Source of the DNA: a virus
Virus record (IMG/VR): IMGVR_UViG_3300042197_003960
Location: 1-43,244 of that record
Direction: 5' to 3' (one strand)
Length of the DNA: 43,244 nt
Both the position numbers and the translations under genes were made by a program. The notes below the pieces were generated by a model. It searched no databases, was not told the DNA's origin, and worked only from the letters and a program-made list of their open reading frames with translations. Below are positions 7,746 through 15,001 of this stretch, piece after piece. The stretch's first letter is position 1, and every line of letters starts with the position of its first letter.

Positions 7746-7985
7746 TTAGAAATCTTCATAATCGTCATTGTCTTCCTCGTCGAGATCCTCCTCGGCGTCG
7801 TCAAGAAAACTCTGCAGGGCACGTTTGACGTCGTTATCACCTTTAAAGGCATCGCGTATCTGATCAGCGTCGTAATCGTTGTCGATCAAGATATTGACCA
7901 AGCTGTCGGCTGCGTCTGCGCGATCTCCTGTGGAAATATGTCGTTTAAGTTCCTGCCAAACCTCGTGTACGATATCTACTGTCAT
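7746..7985 (-). CDS. Small acidic protein coupled to uvsX
   Basis: A 79-residue protein starting MTVDIVHEVWQELKRHI and ending in a strongly acidic tail (DDAEEDLDEEDNDDYEDF). It starts one base after the uvsX stop and has a GAGGAGGAG SD inside the end of uvsX. Small proteins with this beginning sit next to uvsX in many cyanophage-like genomes. The role is unknown. A regulatory or DNA-mimic partner of the recombination machinery is a reasonable guess from the acidic tail and the gene pairing. Confidence 0.75.
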   Translation of the reverse strand: MTVDIVHEVWQELKRHISTGDRADAADSLVNILIDNDYDADQIRDAFKGDNDVKRALQSFLDDAEEDLDEEDNDDYEDF

Positions 7986-7986
7986 T

Positions 7987-9042
7987 TCACTCCTCCTCTT
8001 GGGCGTCGGCAGTACTTACCTCGGTCTTCTGATTCTGGAAGTCTCGCATGACCCGGTCCAGGCAACCATCCTCGTTTGATTCCCATCCTTTGCGGAAATA
8101 CTTGATGATCTCGCCGTCTGACGTCACGAACATGAGCTTGTTGCCGTCCTTGTTGAGCATGCCTTTTTTCTCTGCCAAGTCTGTCAAGCCCGAATACGGG
8201 TTCATGCCCGTCTCGTACGGAATCTTGACTTGCACGCCCTCGAACGGTTTGGCATACCGAGTCTTCATGACTTTACAAGCACTACGTATACCCATGACGT
8301 CGGAGATCTTATTACCATCTTCGTCCTCTTTGAGCTTGAGCTTGCGCATGGCCACTACGATCGAGCTGGCATAGATGAACCCTTGGCCCCCCGAGATCTT
8401 GTCGTCGGGGTCAAACATGTCTTGGCTGGCGTATGTGTGGTTGGTACACACCATGCCCACACCATAGGCACCGAACATGTTGACACAGTTTCGCACCAGT
8501 GCGGTGAGTGATTTGGCTTTGCGGCCGAGGTCCCCTTTCATGTCTCCCGATTCAAACTGGTTCACGTCAGTGGGAGTGAGCAGCATGCCTAACGAATCTA
8601 TCACGAACAGCACCCGGGGGCGTTCACCCGCGGGCAGGGCCTTGTAGTCAGTCATGAACGTAGAGATGGTCTTGGCCACGTCATCGATCATGGCCATGGA
8701 AAGTTTGAGCAATTTTGACTCGTCGGTGCTGACACCCAGAGCTTTTAACCATTCTTCGTCAAGGGCGTTTTCTGTGTCGATCAACACTACGAAGATGCCT
8801 TGTTCTTGAGCGTGTCGGATGATGTTGCCCGAGCAGATATAGCTCTTGCCAGCACCCGACTCACCGGCGAACACTGTGACCTTGCCCAAGGGTATGCCTC
8901 GATGGAAGTCGCCGGAAATGAGATAATTGAGAGTATAGTTGCCAGTAGATACCCAGTCAGTGGGATCATTGAAACCGATGGAGAGACCATCGATAGATTT
9001 TGTAATTTCTTTGCGGAATTTTGTTACATCAAACGGTCTCAT
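7987..9042 (-). CDS. uvsX: UvsX RecA-like recombinase
   Basis: A 351-residue RecA-family strand-exchange protein. The Walker A motif GESGAGKS is at residues 60-67, the catalytic glutamate region (LIDTENALDEEW) at 88-99, and Walker B VLFVID at 144-149. UvsX forms filaments on gp32-covered single-stranded DNA for recombination-dependent replication and repair. It is shorter than T4 UvsX (about 390 residues). The ATG at 9042 overlaps the stop of the upstream GIY-YIG endonuclease (ATGA), which marks the start. The longer frame to 9087 is endonuclease coding sequence. The gene now depends on read-through or coupling from the inserted endonuclease and its late octamer. Confidence 0.95.
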   Translation of the reverse strand: MRPFDVTKFRKEITKSIDGLSIGFNDPTDWVSTGNYTLNYLISGDFHRGIPLGKVTVFAGESGAGKSYICSGNIIRHAQEQGIFVVLIDTENALDEEWLKALGVSTDESKLLKLSMAMIDDVAKTISTFMTDYKALPAGERPRVLFVIDSLGMLLTPTDVNQFESGDMKGDLGRKAKSLTALVRNCVNMFGAYGVGMVCTNHTYASQDMFDPDDKISGGQGFIYASSIVVAMRKLKLKEDEDGNKISDVMGIRSACKVMKTRYAKPFEGVQVKIPYETGMNPYSGLTDLAEKKGMLNKDGNKLMFVTSDGEIIKYFRKGWESNEDGCLDRVMRDFQNQKTEVSTADAQEEE

Positions 9043-9644
9043 TTTGATCTCCCATTTTCTCCATATTTTTCTCTGCGTTTTGTCCACCCTTGGGCTGCTT
9101 TTTGTTGATATATTTCTTTACGCCACTCGGGCATAGGACCTTTGGGCTTTCGCATTTTTCGTTTAGCTTCATCTGTGTGCTTCCAACCTTTCTGTTCGGC
9201 TATTTTTTTCTTGGTTTCTTCTGTGTGCTTTAATCCATAATGACCGTTTGAATTAAACCTACCTTTTTTATTCAACGCCATTTTTTCTATTCTAAGTTTT
9301 TTTTCTTCCTTGGTTTCGTTCCAGGTTGTTAAAACTTTTTTACCAGTGTCTGGATCTACCCAGGCTTTATTCAATCTATTAGGATGATCTTTGGATTCCT
9401 TGATCAATCGTTGTTCTTCCCAAAAACAATCCTCGTAAGAATCATGTTTAGATAGTATTTCAACATCAAAAGAATCAATGCCATACTCATCAATAAGATC
9501 TTTTACTTTCTTAGATGATGTAAAATAATGTTTCCATAGATCTTCCTCTGGTAATCGGTTTTTCCGTACATTTTCTGTTCTCGATCCATAGTAAAACTGG
9601 TTAGTGATTCTATTTGTTACTTTGTAAACATATGATTGATACAT
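9039..9644 (-). CDS. GIY-YIG homing endonuclease with NUMOD3 repeats
   Basis: A 201-residue protein. Its N-terminal GIY-YIG-type segment (SYVYKVTNRITNQFYYGSRT) lies at residues 4-23, and two NUMOD3-type DNA-binding repeats (HTEETKKKIAEQ, HTDEAKRKMRKP) lie toward the C terminus. Free-standing homing endonucleases of this type cut near their own insertion site in related phages and spread by repair. Here it sits directly upstream of uvsX and overlaps it by four bases. The sequence is clearly A+T-rich, consistent with a recent arrival. An SD (AAGGATAG) and a late octamer (9671-9678) precede it. Confidence 0.88.
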   Translation of the reverse strand: MYQSYVYKVTNRITNQFYYGSRTENVRKNRLPEEDLWKHYFTSSKKVKDLIDEYGIDSFDVEILSKHDSYEDCFWEEQRLIKESKDHPNRLNKAWVDPDTGKKVLTTWNETKEEKKLRIEKMALNKKGRFNSNGHYGLKHTEETKKKIAEQKGWKHTDEAKRKMRKPKGPMPEWRKEIYQQKAAQGWTKRREKYGENGRSK

Positions 9645-9670
9645 AAACTATCCTTATTGGGCATGTAGTT

Positions 9671-9678
9671 TATTTATC
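9671..9678 (-). promoter_or_regulatory. Late promoter octamer GATAAATA before the GIY-YIG gene
   Basis: Minus-strand GATAAATA lies 26 bases before the endonuclease ATG, leaving room for an SD. It would transcribe the endonuclease, uvsX and the genes downstream. Confidence 0.5.
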
Positions 9679-9700
9679 TAATCAAAAGGTTTTGCCATGT

Positions 9701-10606
9701 TTATATTCCTATTAGTTCATATAATTTTACATTACTATTAGACAACACACGAGTGTGTTCTTCCCAAAGTATATTTTTTGGATTCTTGTCAAGATCTTGG
9801 CAGATTTTTGCAATCAAAGTAGCTAGTTCCCAAGTTCTAAATGTTTTGTTCAACATATTTTTTTGTAGTGTCAGATGATAATTTTCTTTTATTATATCAA
9901 GCCAATCAAAGTAGATTCGATTAGCATTTAACATGGCAATGTGAAATCCGGAGCTCTTCAGTTCATCCCATGTCCATCCCATGTATGATGCTAGCTGTAC
10001 GCATTTAGAAATATCATAGTGCAAATATTGATCGATTAGAAGAATTGGAACATCAAATTTGTGTTGAACAGCCTGAGATAACTGATCATAATAGATTGTA
10101 GTCAAGAATTCTAATAGATTCAATTCTGTTTTGATATCAATTCTGGGATCGACAAAAGTTTGATCGATTTCTTCAATTATTAATTTTGGTAAATTATCAC
10201 GGTGATCAAAATCACATTGAGGCCAACAAGGATCGCGTATTTTTTGATAAAAATCCTCCCACAGATTTTTTAAGTCAAGGGTATGATGGTGCTCAAAAAA
10301 AATATGCCAATTTATTAAGTTGGGTTCATATTTCCACCATTTACTATAAGACATTTTCCACCGAAGAATCTCTGTCCAATCTTTAGAAATTATTTGCAAT
10401 ACACATTCAACAGATTCATCCGGGAATTCAATGAGATGACGAGCAGTCAAATTGGTCTGGTTGATGTGTGATATCCGATGAGCATTTCCCTCTGGAGAAA
10501 AGAAATCTGCCAGAGACAAATCAATTTGATTAGATGCATATAAGACATGGGCCAGAATCGTATTTCCCATGCCACCATTGCGATAATCGATACATTTTTT
10601 AGTCAT
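9701..10606 (-). CDS. Unknown protein, A+T-rich cargo gene
   Basis: A 301-residue protein that I do not recognise as a known enzyme. It starts MTKKCIDYRNGGMGNTILAHVLYA. The glycine-rich GGMGNT could bind a nucleotide or phosphate but is not a standard P-loop. It is rich in aromatic residues and histidine and has no signal or membrane segment. The start overlaps the stop of the amidinotransferase gene (ATGA), so the two are probably translated as a pair. Base composition is A+T-rich like its partner. Loose similarity of the first 30 residues to the unknown protein at 32532-33386 suggests one family. Confidence 0.75.
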   Translation of the reverse strand: MTKKCIDYRNGGMGNTILAHVLYASNQIDLSLADFFSPEGNAHRISHINQTNLTARHLIEFPDESVECVLQIISKDWTEILRWKMSYSKWWKYEPNLINWHIFFEHHHTLDLKNLWEDFYQKIRDPCWPQCDFDHRDNLPKLIIEEIDQTFVDPRIDIKTELNLLEFLTTIYYDQLSQAVQHKFDVPILLIDQYLHYDISKCVQLASYMGWTWDELKSSGFHIAMLNANRIYFDWLDIIKENYHLTLQKNMLNKTFRTWELATLIAKICQDLDKNPKNILWEEHTRVLSNSNVKLYELIGI

Positions 10607-11730
10607 GTAGTCTGCGAGAAAAAATCTTGCATAGCACCAGATCTATCTAAATCTGTGGTAACACAATGCACTCCCCCATCCCAAAAATACCTATGCCTAA
10701 AAGTAGCAACATGTGGTGTAATGTTATATCGACGAAATGCATCAAAGACCAAATCGTTTTCGTTGAACACTAAAACATTTTGAGGATCAAGTATCAGCAT
10801 ATTAACATCAAATACTGTTTCCTCGACATATCCTACCCAATGACTCAACCATGTTTCTACGGTCTCTAATACTTTTTGATCATACTCGAACCCTGGTATC
10901 CACCAACGACCTTGATTTTTTCCTTTAAGATATAAAAACGGTTTGACTTTATCCCAAGATTGATTTGGTAGATATATCACTTCCCACCCCGGGAATGTTT
11001 CTGCATAAGTTGGGATATCATGTAAACTTATAATCAAACCTGGACAGACCGGACAATACGTTGCATCACTGTGGCCGGCTGTGTTGATCAAATGATTTCG
11101 AGTTTCCCCGAATTCTCGATCTATTAGGATTTTACTTTTTTCAACATCTGCGTCACTCGAAGCAGTACCAAAAAAAAGATCTTTTCCAACTCTTGCCACC
11201 ATCGCTCCATCGATCCACAGATGTCCTGATTTGACTATGTTACCTTGCTTTTTAATATATTGAAAAATGTCGTTGTATTCATCTCGAAATATTTGCGTTA
11301 ACCCAAAATTGAAAATCTCTTTGCATTCATTTTGAATACCAATTGGAAGATTGTTGAACTCATTCCAACTATTACATTCCGGCCAGGCAGAATCTTTGAT
11401 ATTGTCATAAGTCGTTTTATCAAAGTTAGTAGAATATTTTTCATAAAAGGTATTTCCGATCATAACCATATGATCTCTAGGAGTCATAGGTGGACTGACA
11501 AATTGATTATTTTGGAAGGTATCAACTGGTAGGTTTGGACGTAGTATTTTAACAGAAAATTTTTCGCATATTGATATAATTTTTTGAAAATCTTCTTCGG
11601 TTTCTGTGGCTATCTGTTCAAACAATCTACGCACTCGTGGAACTTTGATCCAGCTATAAAATTCTGGGGGATAACTACGACCCACTACGCAAACTCGTAG
11701 TGGGTCCCAGTGTTGGTAAACCTGCAACAT
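10603..11730 (-). CDS. Amidinotransferase-superfamily enzyme
   Basis: A 375-residue protein of the guanidino-group-modifying (amidinotransferase/dimethylarginine hydrolase) superfamily. The catalytic elements can be placed: PRDHMVMIGN (84-93), a conserved acidic site WIDGAMVARVG (172-182, D174), the histidine in AGHSDATY (H220, D222), and the nucleophilic cysteine in GGVHCVTTDLDR (C356). Length and the late cysteine fit glycine- or inosamine-type amidinotransferases, which move an amidino group from arginine to an amine. The acceptor is unknown. It lies between gp32 and the unknown gene at 9701, overlapping each by a few bases, so it is co-expressed with gp32 despite its A+T-rich composition. 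Confidence 0.8.
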   Translation of the reverse strand: MLQVYQHWDPLRVCVVGRSYPPEFYSWIKVPRVRRLFEQIATETEEDFQKIISICEKFSVKILRPNLPVDTFQNNQFVSPPMTPRDHMVMIGNTFYEKYSTNFDKTTYDNIKDSAWPECNSWNEFNNLPIGIQNECKEIFNFGLTQIFRDEYNDIFQYIKKQGNIVKSGHLWIDGAMVARVGKDLFFGTASSDADVEKSKILIDREFGETRNHLINTAGHSDATYCPVCPGLIISLHDIPTYAETFPGWEVIYLPNQSWDKVKPFLYLKGKNQGRWWIPGFEYDQKVLETVETWLSHWVGYVEETVFDVNMLILDPQNVLVFNENDLVFDAFRRYNITPHVATFRHRYFWDGGVHCVTTDLDRSGAMQDFFSQTT

Positions 11731-12725
11731 TAGTTTTTGTTCTGCCGCGCCCGGATCATAGCCAAGATGTCCTCGGCTTTCTGTGTAGTGGCAGCAGGTT
11801 TAACGACCGATGCCGCGGCAGCCGCGGGTCCATCATCCTCGTCAAACTGGCTGACCGCAGGCTTCGCGGCCACCGCTGGACGTGCGACCGGAGTATCTTC
11901 AGCATCGCTTGTAGCAGCAGGCTGGGAACCCGTGAGTGCTACCATGCCAGCGGGGCGAAAATACTGACCCCAGCGCTCGGCATCAAACGGTTGTCCGTCC
12001 ACCGATGCTTCGAACATCTCTTTCATGACTTTCAGTTCAACATCAGTGGGCCGCTTGGGCAGGAAAGATGCTAAATCAAACAACCCATAATGTTCAATGG
12101 CCGCTTGTTCCGCTTCTGAGAGTGCGGATTCTTTGCGTGCCCATTTCGAAGTGCTGTAGTCAGCGTAGCCGCCCTTGGAGGTCTTGGTGATGCGGAAATC
12201 CAGGCCACGCTGGAGGTCCGTGGGCAGCTCCTCGAGATCGGGATCCATGAGGCTGGCCTTGATGATCTGGAAGATCTGCGGACCGATGATGAAACGCCGG
12301 ATGGGATTTTCTGGTGCCTTGTCATCTGTGAGCGGATTCTCGCGCACGAAGCCCTGCATGATGTAGCTGCGCTTTTTCCAGTACCGGCGACCCATGTCTT
12401 CCAGGTTCTTGTCCTTGAACCAGGTGCGCACTTCGGCCAGGATCGGACAAGCATCGCCCCACATCTCCACGCAGGGTACCTGTACCTGGGTCTGTTTGCT
12501 TTCCATTTCGCCTTTGATGCCAGCGAACGGCAGCTTGATCATGGCTCGTTCTACCCAGAAGAAGGTGTTCTTGTTGTTACTATCAGGTAAGAACCGCACC
12601 ACGGCTGAGTGCCCTTCTTCCATGTTCCAGTGGGGGTAGATCTGATTGTCGCCGCCAGTTGATTGTCCGCCTCGGTTGGACTCTGCGGCTGCGAGTCTCG
12701 CGCGGATTTCTGCTAGTGATGCCAT
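11730..12725 (-). CDS. gp32: gp32 single-stranded DNA-binding protein
   Basis: A 331-residue T4-like gp32. It has HWNMEEGHSAVVRFLPDSN (32-50) and NTFFWVERAMIKLPF (53-67), the OB-fold core, then a Cys pair (C85, C93). A third histidine/cysteine set is not obvious compared with T4's zinc site. The last ~70 residues are alanine-rich with acidic patches (FDEDDGP), the flexible tail that contacts UvsX, UvsY and polymerase. It binds single-stranded DNA in replication and recombination. An early promoter and a late octamer overlap upstream (12790-12819), so expression is probably maintained through infection. Confidence 0.93.
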   Translation of the reverse strand: MASLAEIRARLAAAESNRGGQSTGGDNQIYPHWNMEEGHSAVVRFLPDSNNKNTFFWVERAMIKLPFAGIKGEMESKQTQVQVPCVEMWGDACPILAEVRTWFKDKNLEDMGRRYWKKRSYIMQGFVRENPLTDDKAPENPIRRFIIGPQIFQIIKASLMDPDLEELPTDLQRGLDFRITKTSKGGYADYSTSKWARKESALSEAEQAAIEHYGLFDLASFLPKRPTDVELKVMKEMFEASVDGQPFDAERWGQYFRPAGMVALTGSQPAATSDAEDTPVARPAVAAKPAVSQFDEDDGPAAAAASVVKPAATTQKAEDILAMIRARQNKN

Positions 12726-12789
12726 AGTTGATTGTCCTTTCGTTGCCTATGTTAAGCCTAGTATGTGCCTTCAAACGCATACTACACTG

Positions 12790-12819
12790 AGTATACGTGC
12801 TGATATTTATGTCTGTCAA
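12790..12819 (-). promoter_or_regulatory. Sigma70-type promoter of gp32
   Basis: Minus-strand -35 TTGACA (12814-12819) and -10 TATACT (12790-12795) are separated by 18 bases. The leader to the gp32 ATG at 12725 is about 60 bases and carries an AAAGGA SD. A late octamer CATAAATA lies inside the spacer. Confidence 0.8.
12804..12811 (-). promoter_or_regulatory. Late octamer CATAAATA embedded in the gp32 promoter spacer
   Basis: Minus-strand CATAAATA falls between the -35 and -10 of the sigma70-type promoter. It could provide late transcription of gp32, or be a chance or spacer-specific match. Confidence 0.4.
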
Positions 12820-12826
12820 CGAAAAG

Positions 12827-13654
12827 TCAGAGATATTTCGCCAGAGGCAGTTGCGGCCAGATCCTTGGGTCAGGCTCGATGCCGTGAGATTGGAACCAAT
12901 CCAGGCCCAGTTCTCGATCACAGACCCATGTGGTATCGATGACATCACCAGATTCGCAATTCCAGGGCCGTGGCCGGCCCAGTATTTCCTGCTGGAAACA
13001 CTCCAAAAGATCCCATTCGCACATACTGTATCTAGGATCCTCGGCCATGGCTAGATGCAGGGTCAGGAAATCTTGTCCGTGATGCTGCTCCACATATCCA
13101 CGCAAGGACTCCAAGACCTCGGCGGACATCCAATGCACCGGCGGGTGGCTGGCTGTCATGAATCCACCGTGATCGTTCCAAAAACCACGGAAATCTATGC
13201 CCAGCATGTGTCGGATATAAAACAAGATCTGGCTACTTTTTTCCCCGGGTCCCGGATCTCTCGACGAGAGATCTTCTCCTTGATACTCAACGCAGCTGGC
13301 CAACGTCCCGGGAGGAACGGCTCTCCGTAGTCGTACATCTCCATCTAAAAAAATCCACTGAGACTCCGGAATCACACGATCTAAGTATAGTTTGACCGAT
13401 TGTTGTCTTACATATGGCCATTTTCTCAAGCGAGGCATGTCAGATATGCTGCTGGTAGGAATCAGATCTTTGATCCCATAATGCTGTTGGCAATCACTGA
13501 AGTAGCCAGGCCAAGCCAGATTACTGACATCATCCACTATCAAGTATATTTTCGTCTCGGGACCTATATGTAGCCGGATACTCTTGATTGTCAAATCAGT
13601 CTGGAAAAAATGCCCGGGATAAGTCAGCACCACTGCCGCGGTGCTGCTGTTCAT
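12827..13654 (-). CDS. Glycosyltransferase-like protein (DUF6492-type)
   Basis: A 275-residue protein with a GT-A look. It starts STAAVVLTYPGHFFQTDLTIKSI and contains QWIFLDGDVRLRR (about 98-110), where DGD is a likely metal/nucleotide-sugar DxD motif. HWMSAEVLESLRGYV and WDLLECFQQEI later in the protein match the pattern I recall from DUF6492-type proteins. The start overlaps the stop of the gene at 13651 (ATGA). It lies apart from the main glycosyltransferase cluster, next to gp32, and could act on the same glycan. Confidence 0.65.
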   Translation of the reverse strand: MNSSTAAVVLTYPGHFFQTDLTIKSIRLHIGPETKIYLIVDDVSNLAWPGYFSDCQQHYGIKDLIPTSSISDMPRLRKWPYVRQQSVKLYLDRVIPESQWIFLDGDVRLRRAVPPGTLASCVEYQGEDLSSRDPGPGEKSSQILFYIRHMLGIDFRGFWNDHGGFMTASHPPVHWMSAEVLESLRGYVEQHHGQDFLTLHLAMAEDPRYSMCEWDLLECFQQEILGRPRPWNCESGDVIDTTWVCDRELGLDWFQSHGIEPDPRIWPQLPLAKYL

Positions 13655-14988
13655 CGCTTGACGAGTTCTATCAACCTGGCCAGCGTGTGATCAGGCTCCG
13701 CGCTCTCGCTGCTCATGGTGCTGGACCTGGTCATCATCACCCCATCGGTGTCAAGGTCTTCCGACATGTCATCATCCTGATCTCCTGGCTCGATGTCCAT
13801 GCTCAGTTCTTCCATCCTCTGCTGTATCAGTGGTCTGGCGTCGGCCTCGGGATCCTGTGCTGCGAGATCTTCGAGACTGCGGAATAGCGCATCATCGGTG
13901 ATGATGTTATTGAGTTGTTCGATGGCATTGATGGCATCGGGGCCCACTGGTAGAGGTTGTGCCATGAGTTCTTCCAGCTGATTCGTCTCGCCCTTGGCGG
14001 TGGGGAGATCTATCCGATCCGTGACTTCTTGTGTCCAGGCATCAAACTCCTCTACTTCTTTCATGGCAGATCTGGACAGCGATGCCAGAACTGGCAGGGC
14101 TTCTTCGATGCGTGTGTCCAGAGTCTGTTCTATGAACATATCGCGTATCTCCGAGATCACATGATCCTGGGGTTGTTCTTGTGCCGGATCAAACTGTTCG
14201 CGCTCTTCTCGATAACCGCGCTGGCTGATCATACGCTTGGCTTTGGCTTTGAGATCACCGTAGTGTTTCACTGCTGCTTCTACCATGCCGGCTGCCGGGC
14301 CTTCGAATCTTCGATTACGACTCGCCCTGATAAATCTACCCAGAGTGTTGATCTCATTGACTATGTTGGTTATATGCTGTCCAAACGTATCATAGGGTCG
14401 ACCACCTTCGGCGACATGCCGAGCCAGCATGCGTCCATGAGCCAGGCTGCGGCTAGGCACGCGGAACCGCTCACCGTCAGCGGTCTCGACGAACAGGCTT
14501 TCGATGGCACGATATCGTGGTTCACCTTCGGCGAGATTGCGATCATGCCGTATCATCAATCGTGTTTGCTTGGGCTGATCGCTGTAGCTGATATTTTTCC
14601 GACCGTAATAACCCTCAAACAGACCTTCACGGATGGCAGCCATGCCCTGCATGGTGTATTTCAGCCGGTTGATGTTGTTGAGTTTAAAAGACAGCATGTT
14701 GCGCGTGGCAAAATTCTTCATCTGGGCCAGAAAATCATACCATGCACCACGATCTTCGCTGTCCATGCCGCGCCCTAGGTTGTCCCCGTAGTAGATCTCT
14801 AGGTCATTGCTGCTGCCCAGTAGTATCACCACGGTGCCATAGTTGCGACCATCGGTTTTCCAGTCAAAGCTAAACAGCTCGGCCTCGTTGGGGTCAGCGA
14901 CGCTCTTGCCCGAAGAGTCCAAGATCTCGGGTTCAAAATCCCGGGTCACCAGGATATCATATAGATTTTTGGGCGTGTTGTTTTTCAT
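13651..14988 (-). CDS. Conserved phage protein of unknown function, 445 aa
   Basis: The protein is long and mostly helical after a mixed N-terminal domain (residues 1-110, containing FSFDWKTDGRNYGTVVILLG). It has an acidic C terminus (DQDDDMSEDLDTDG) and no recognisable catalytic motif. It follows the terminase gene, separated only by the late octamer. Similar proteins occur near the terminase in uncultured aquatic T4-like phages. A structural or packaging-associated role is plausible but unproven. The start has no SD and lies five bases after a late octamer, predicting a leaderless mRNA. Confidence 0.75.
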   Translation of the reverse strand: MKNNTPKNLYDILVTRDFEPEILDSSGKSVADPNEAELFSFDWKTDGRNYGTVVILLGSSNDLEIYYGDNLGRGMDSEDRGAWYDFLAQMKNFATRNMLSFKLNNINRLKYTMQGMAAIREGLFEGYYGRKNISYSDQPKQTRLMIRHDRNLAEGEPRYRAIESLFVETADGERFRVPSRSLAHGRMLARHVAEGGRPYDTFGQHITNIVNEINTLGRFIRASRNRRFEGPAAGMVEAAVKHYGDLKAKAKRMISQRGYREEREQFDPAQEQPQDHVISEIRDMFIEQTLDTRIEEALPVLASLSRSAMKEVEEFDAWTQEVTDRIDLPTAKGETNQLEELMAQPLPVGPDAINAIEQLNNIITDDALFRSLEDLAAQDPEADARPLIQQRMEELSMDIEPGDQDDDMSEDLDTDGVMMTRSSTMSSESAEPDHTLARLIELVKR

Positions 14989-14993
14989 GACAG

Positions 14994-15001
14994 TATTTAG
15001 T
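14994..15001 (-). promoter_or_regulatory. Late promoter octamer ACTAAATA, 5 nt from start codon
   Basis: Minus-strand ACTAAATA occupies the gap between the terminase stop and the ATG at 14988, with five bases left before the start codon and no SD. Confidence 0.5.

Noticed and set aside
13957-14778. 273-codon plus-strand open frame
   Set aside because: Antisense to the 445-aa conserved protein; composition is that of a shadow frame and no start signals precede it.
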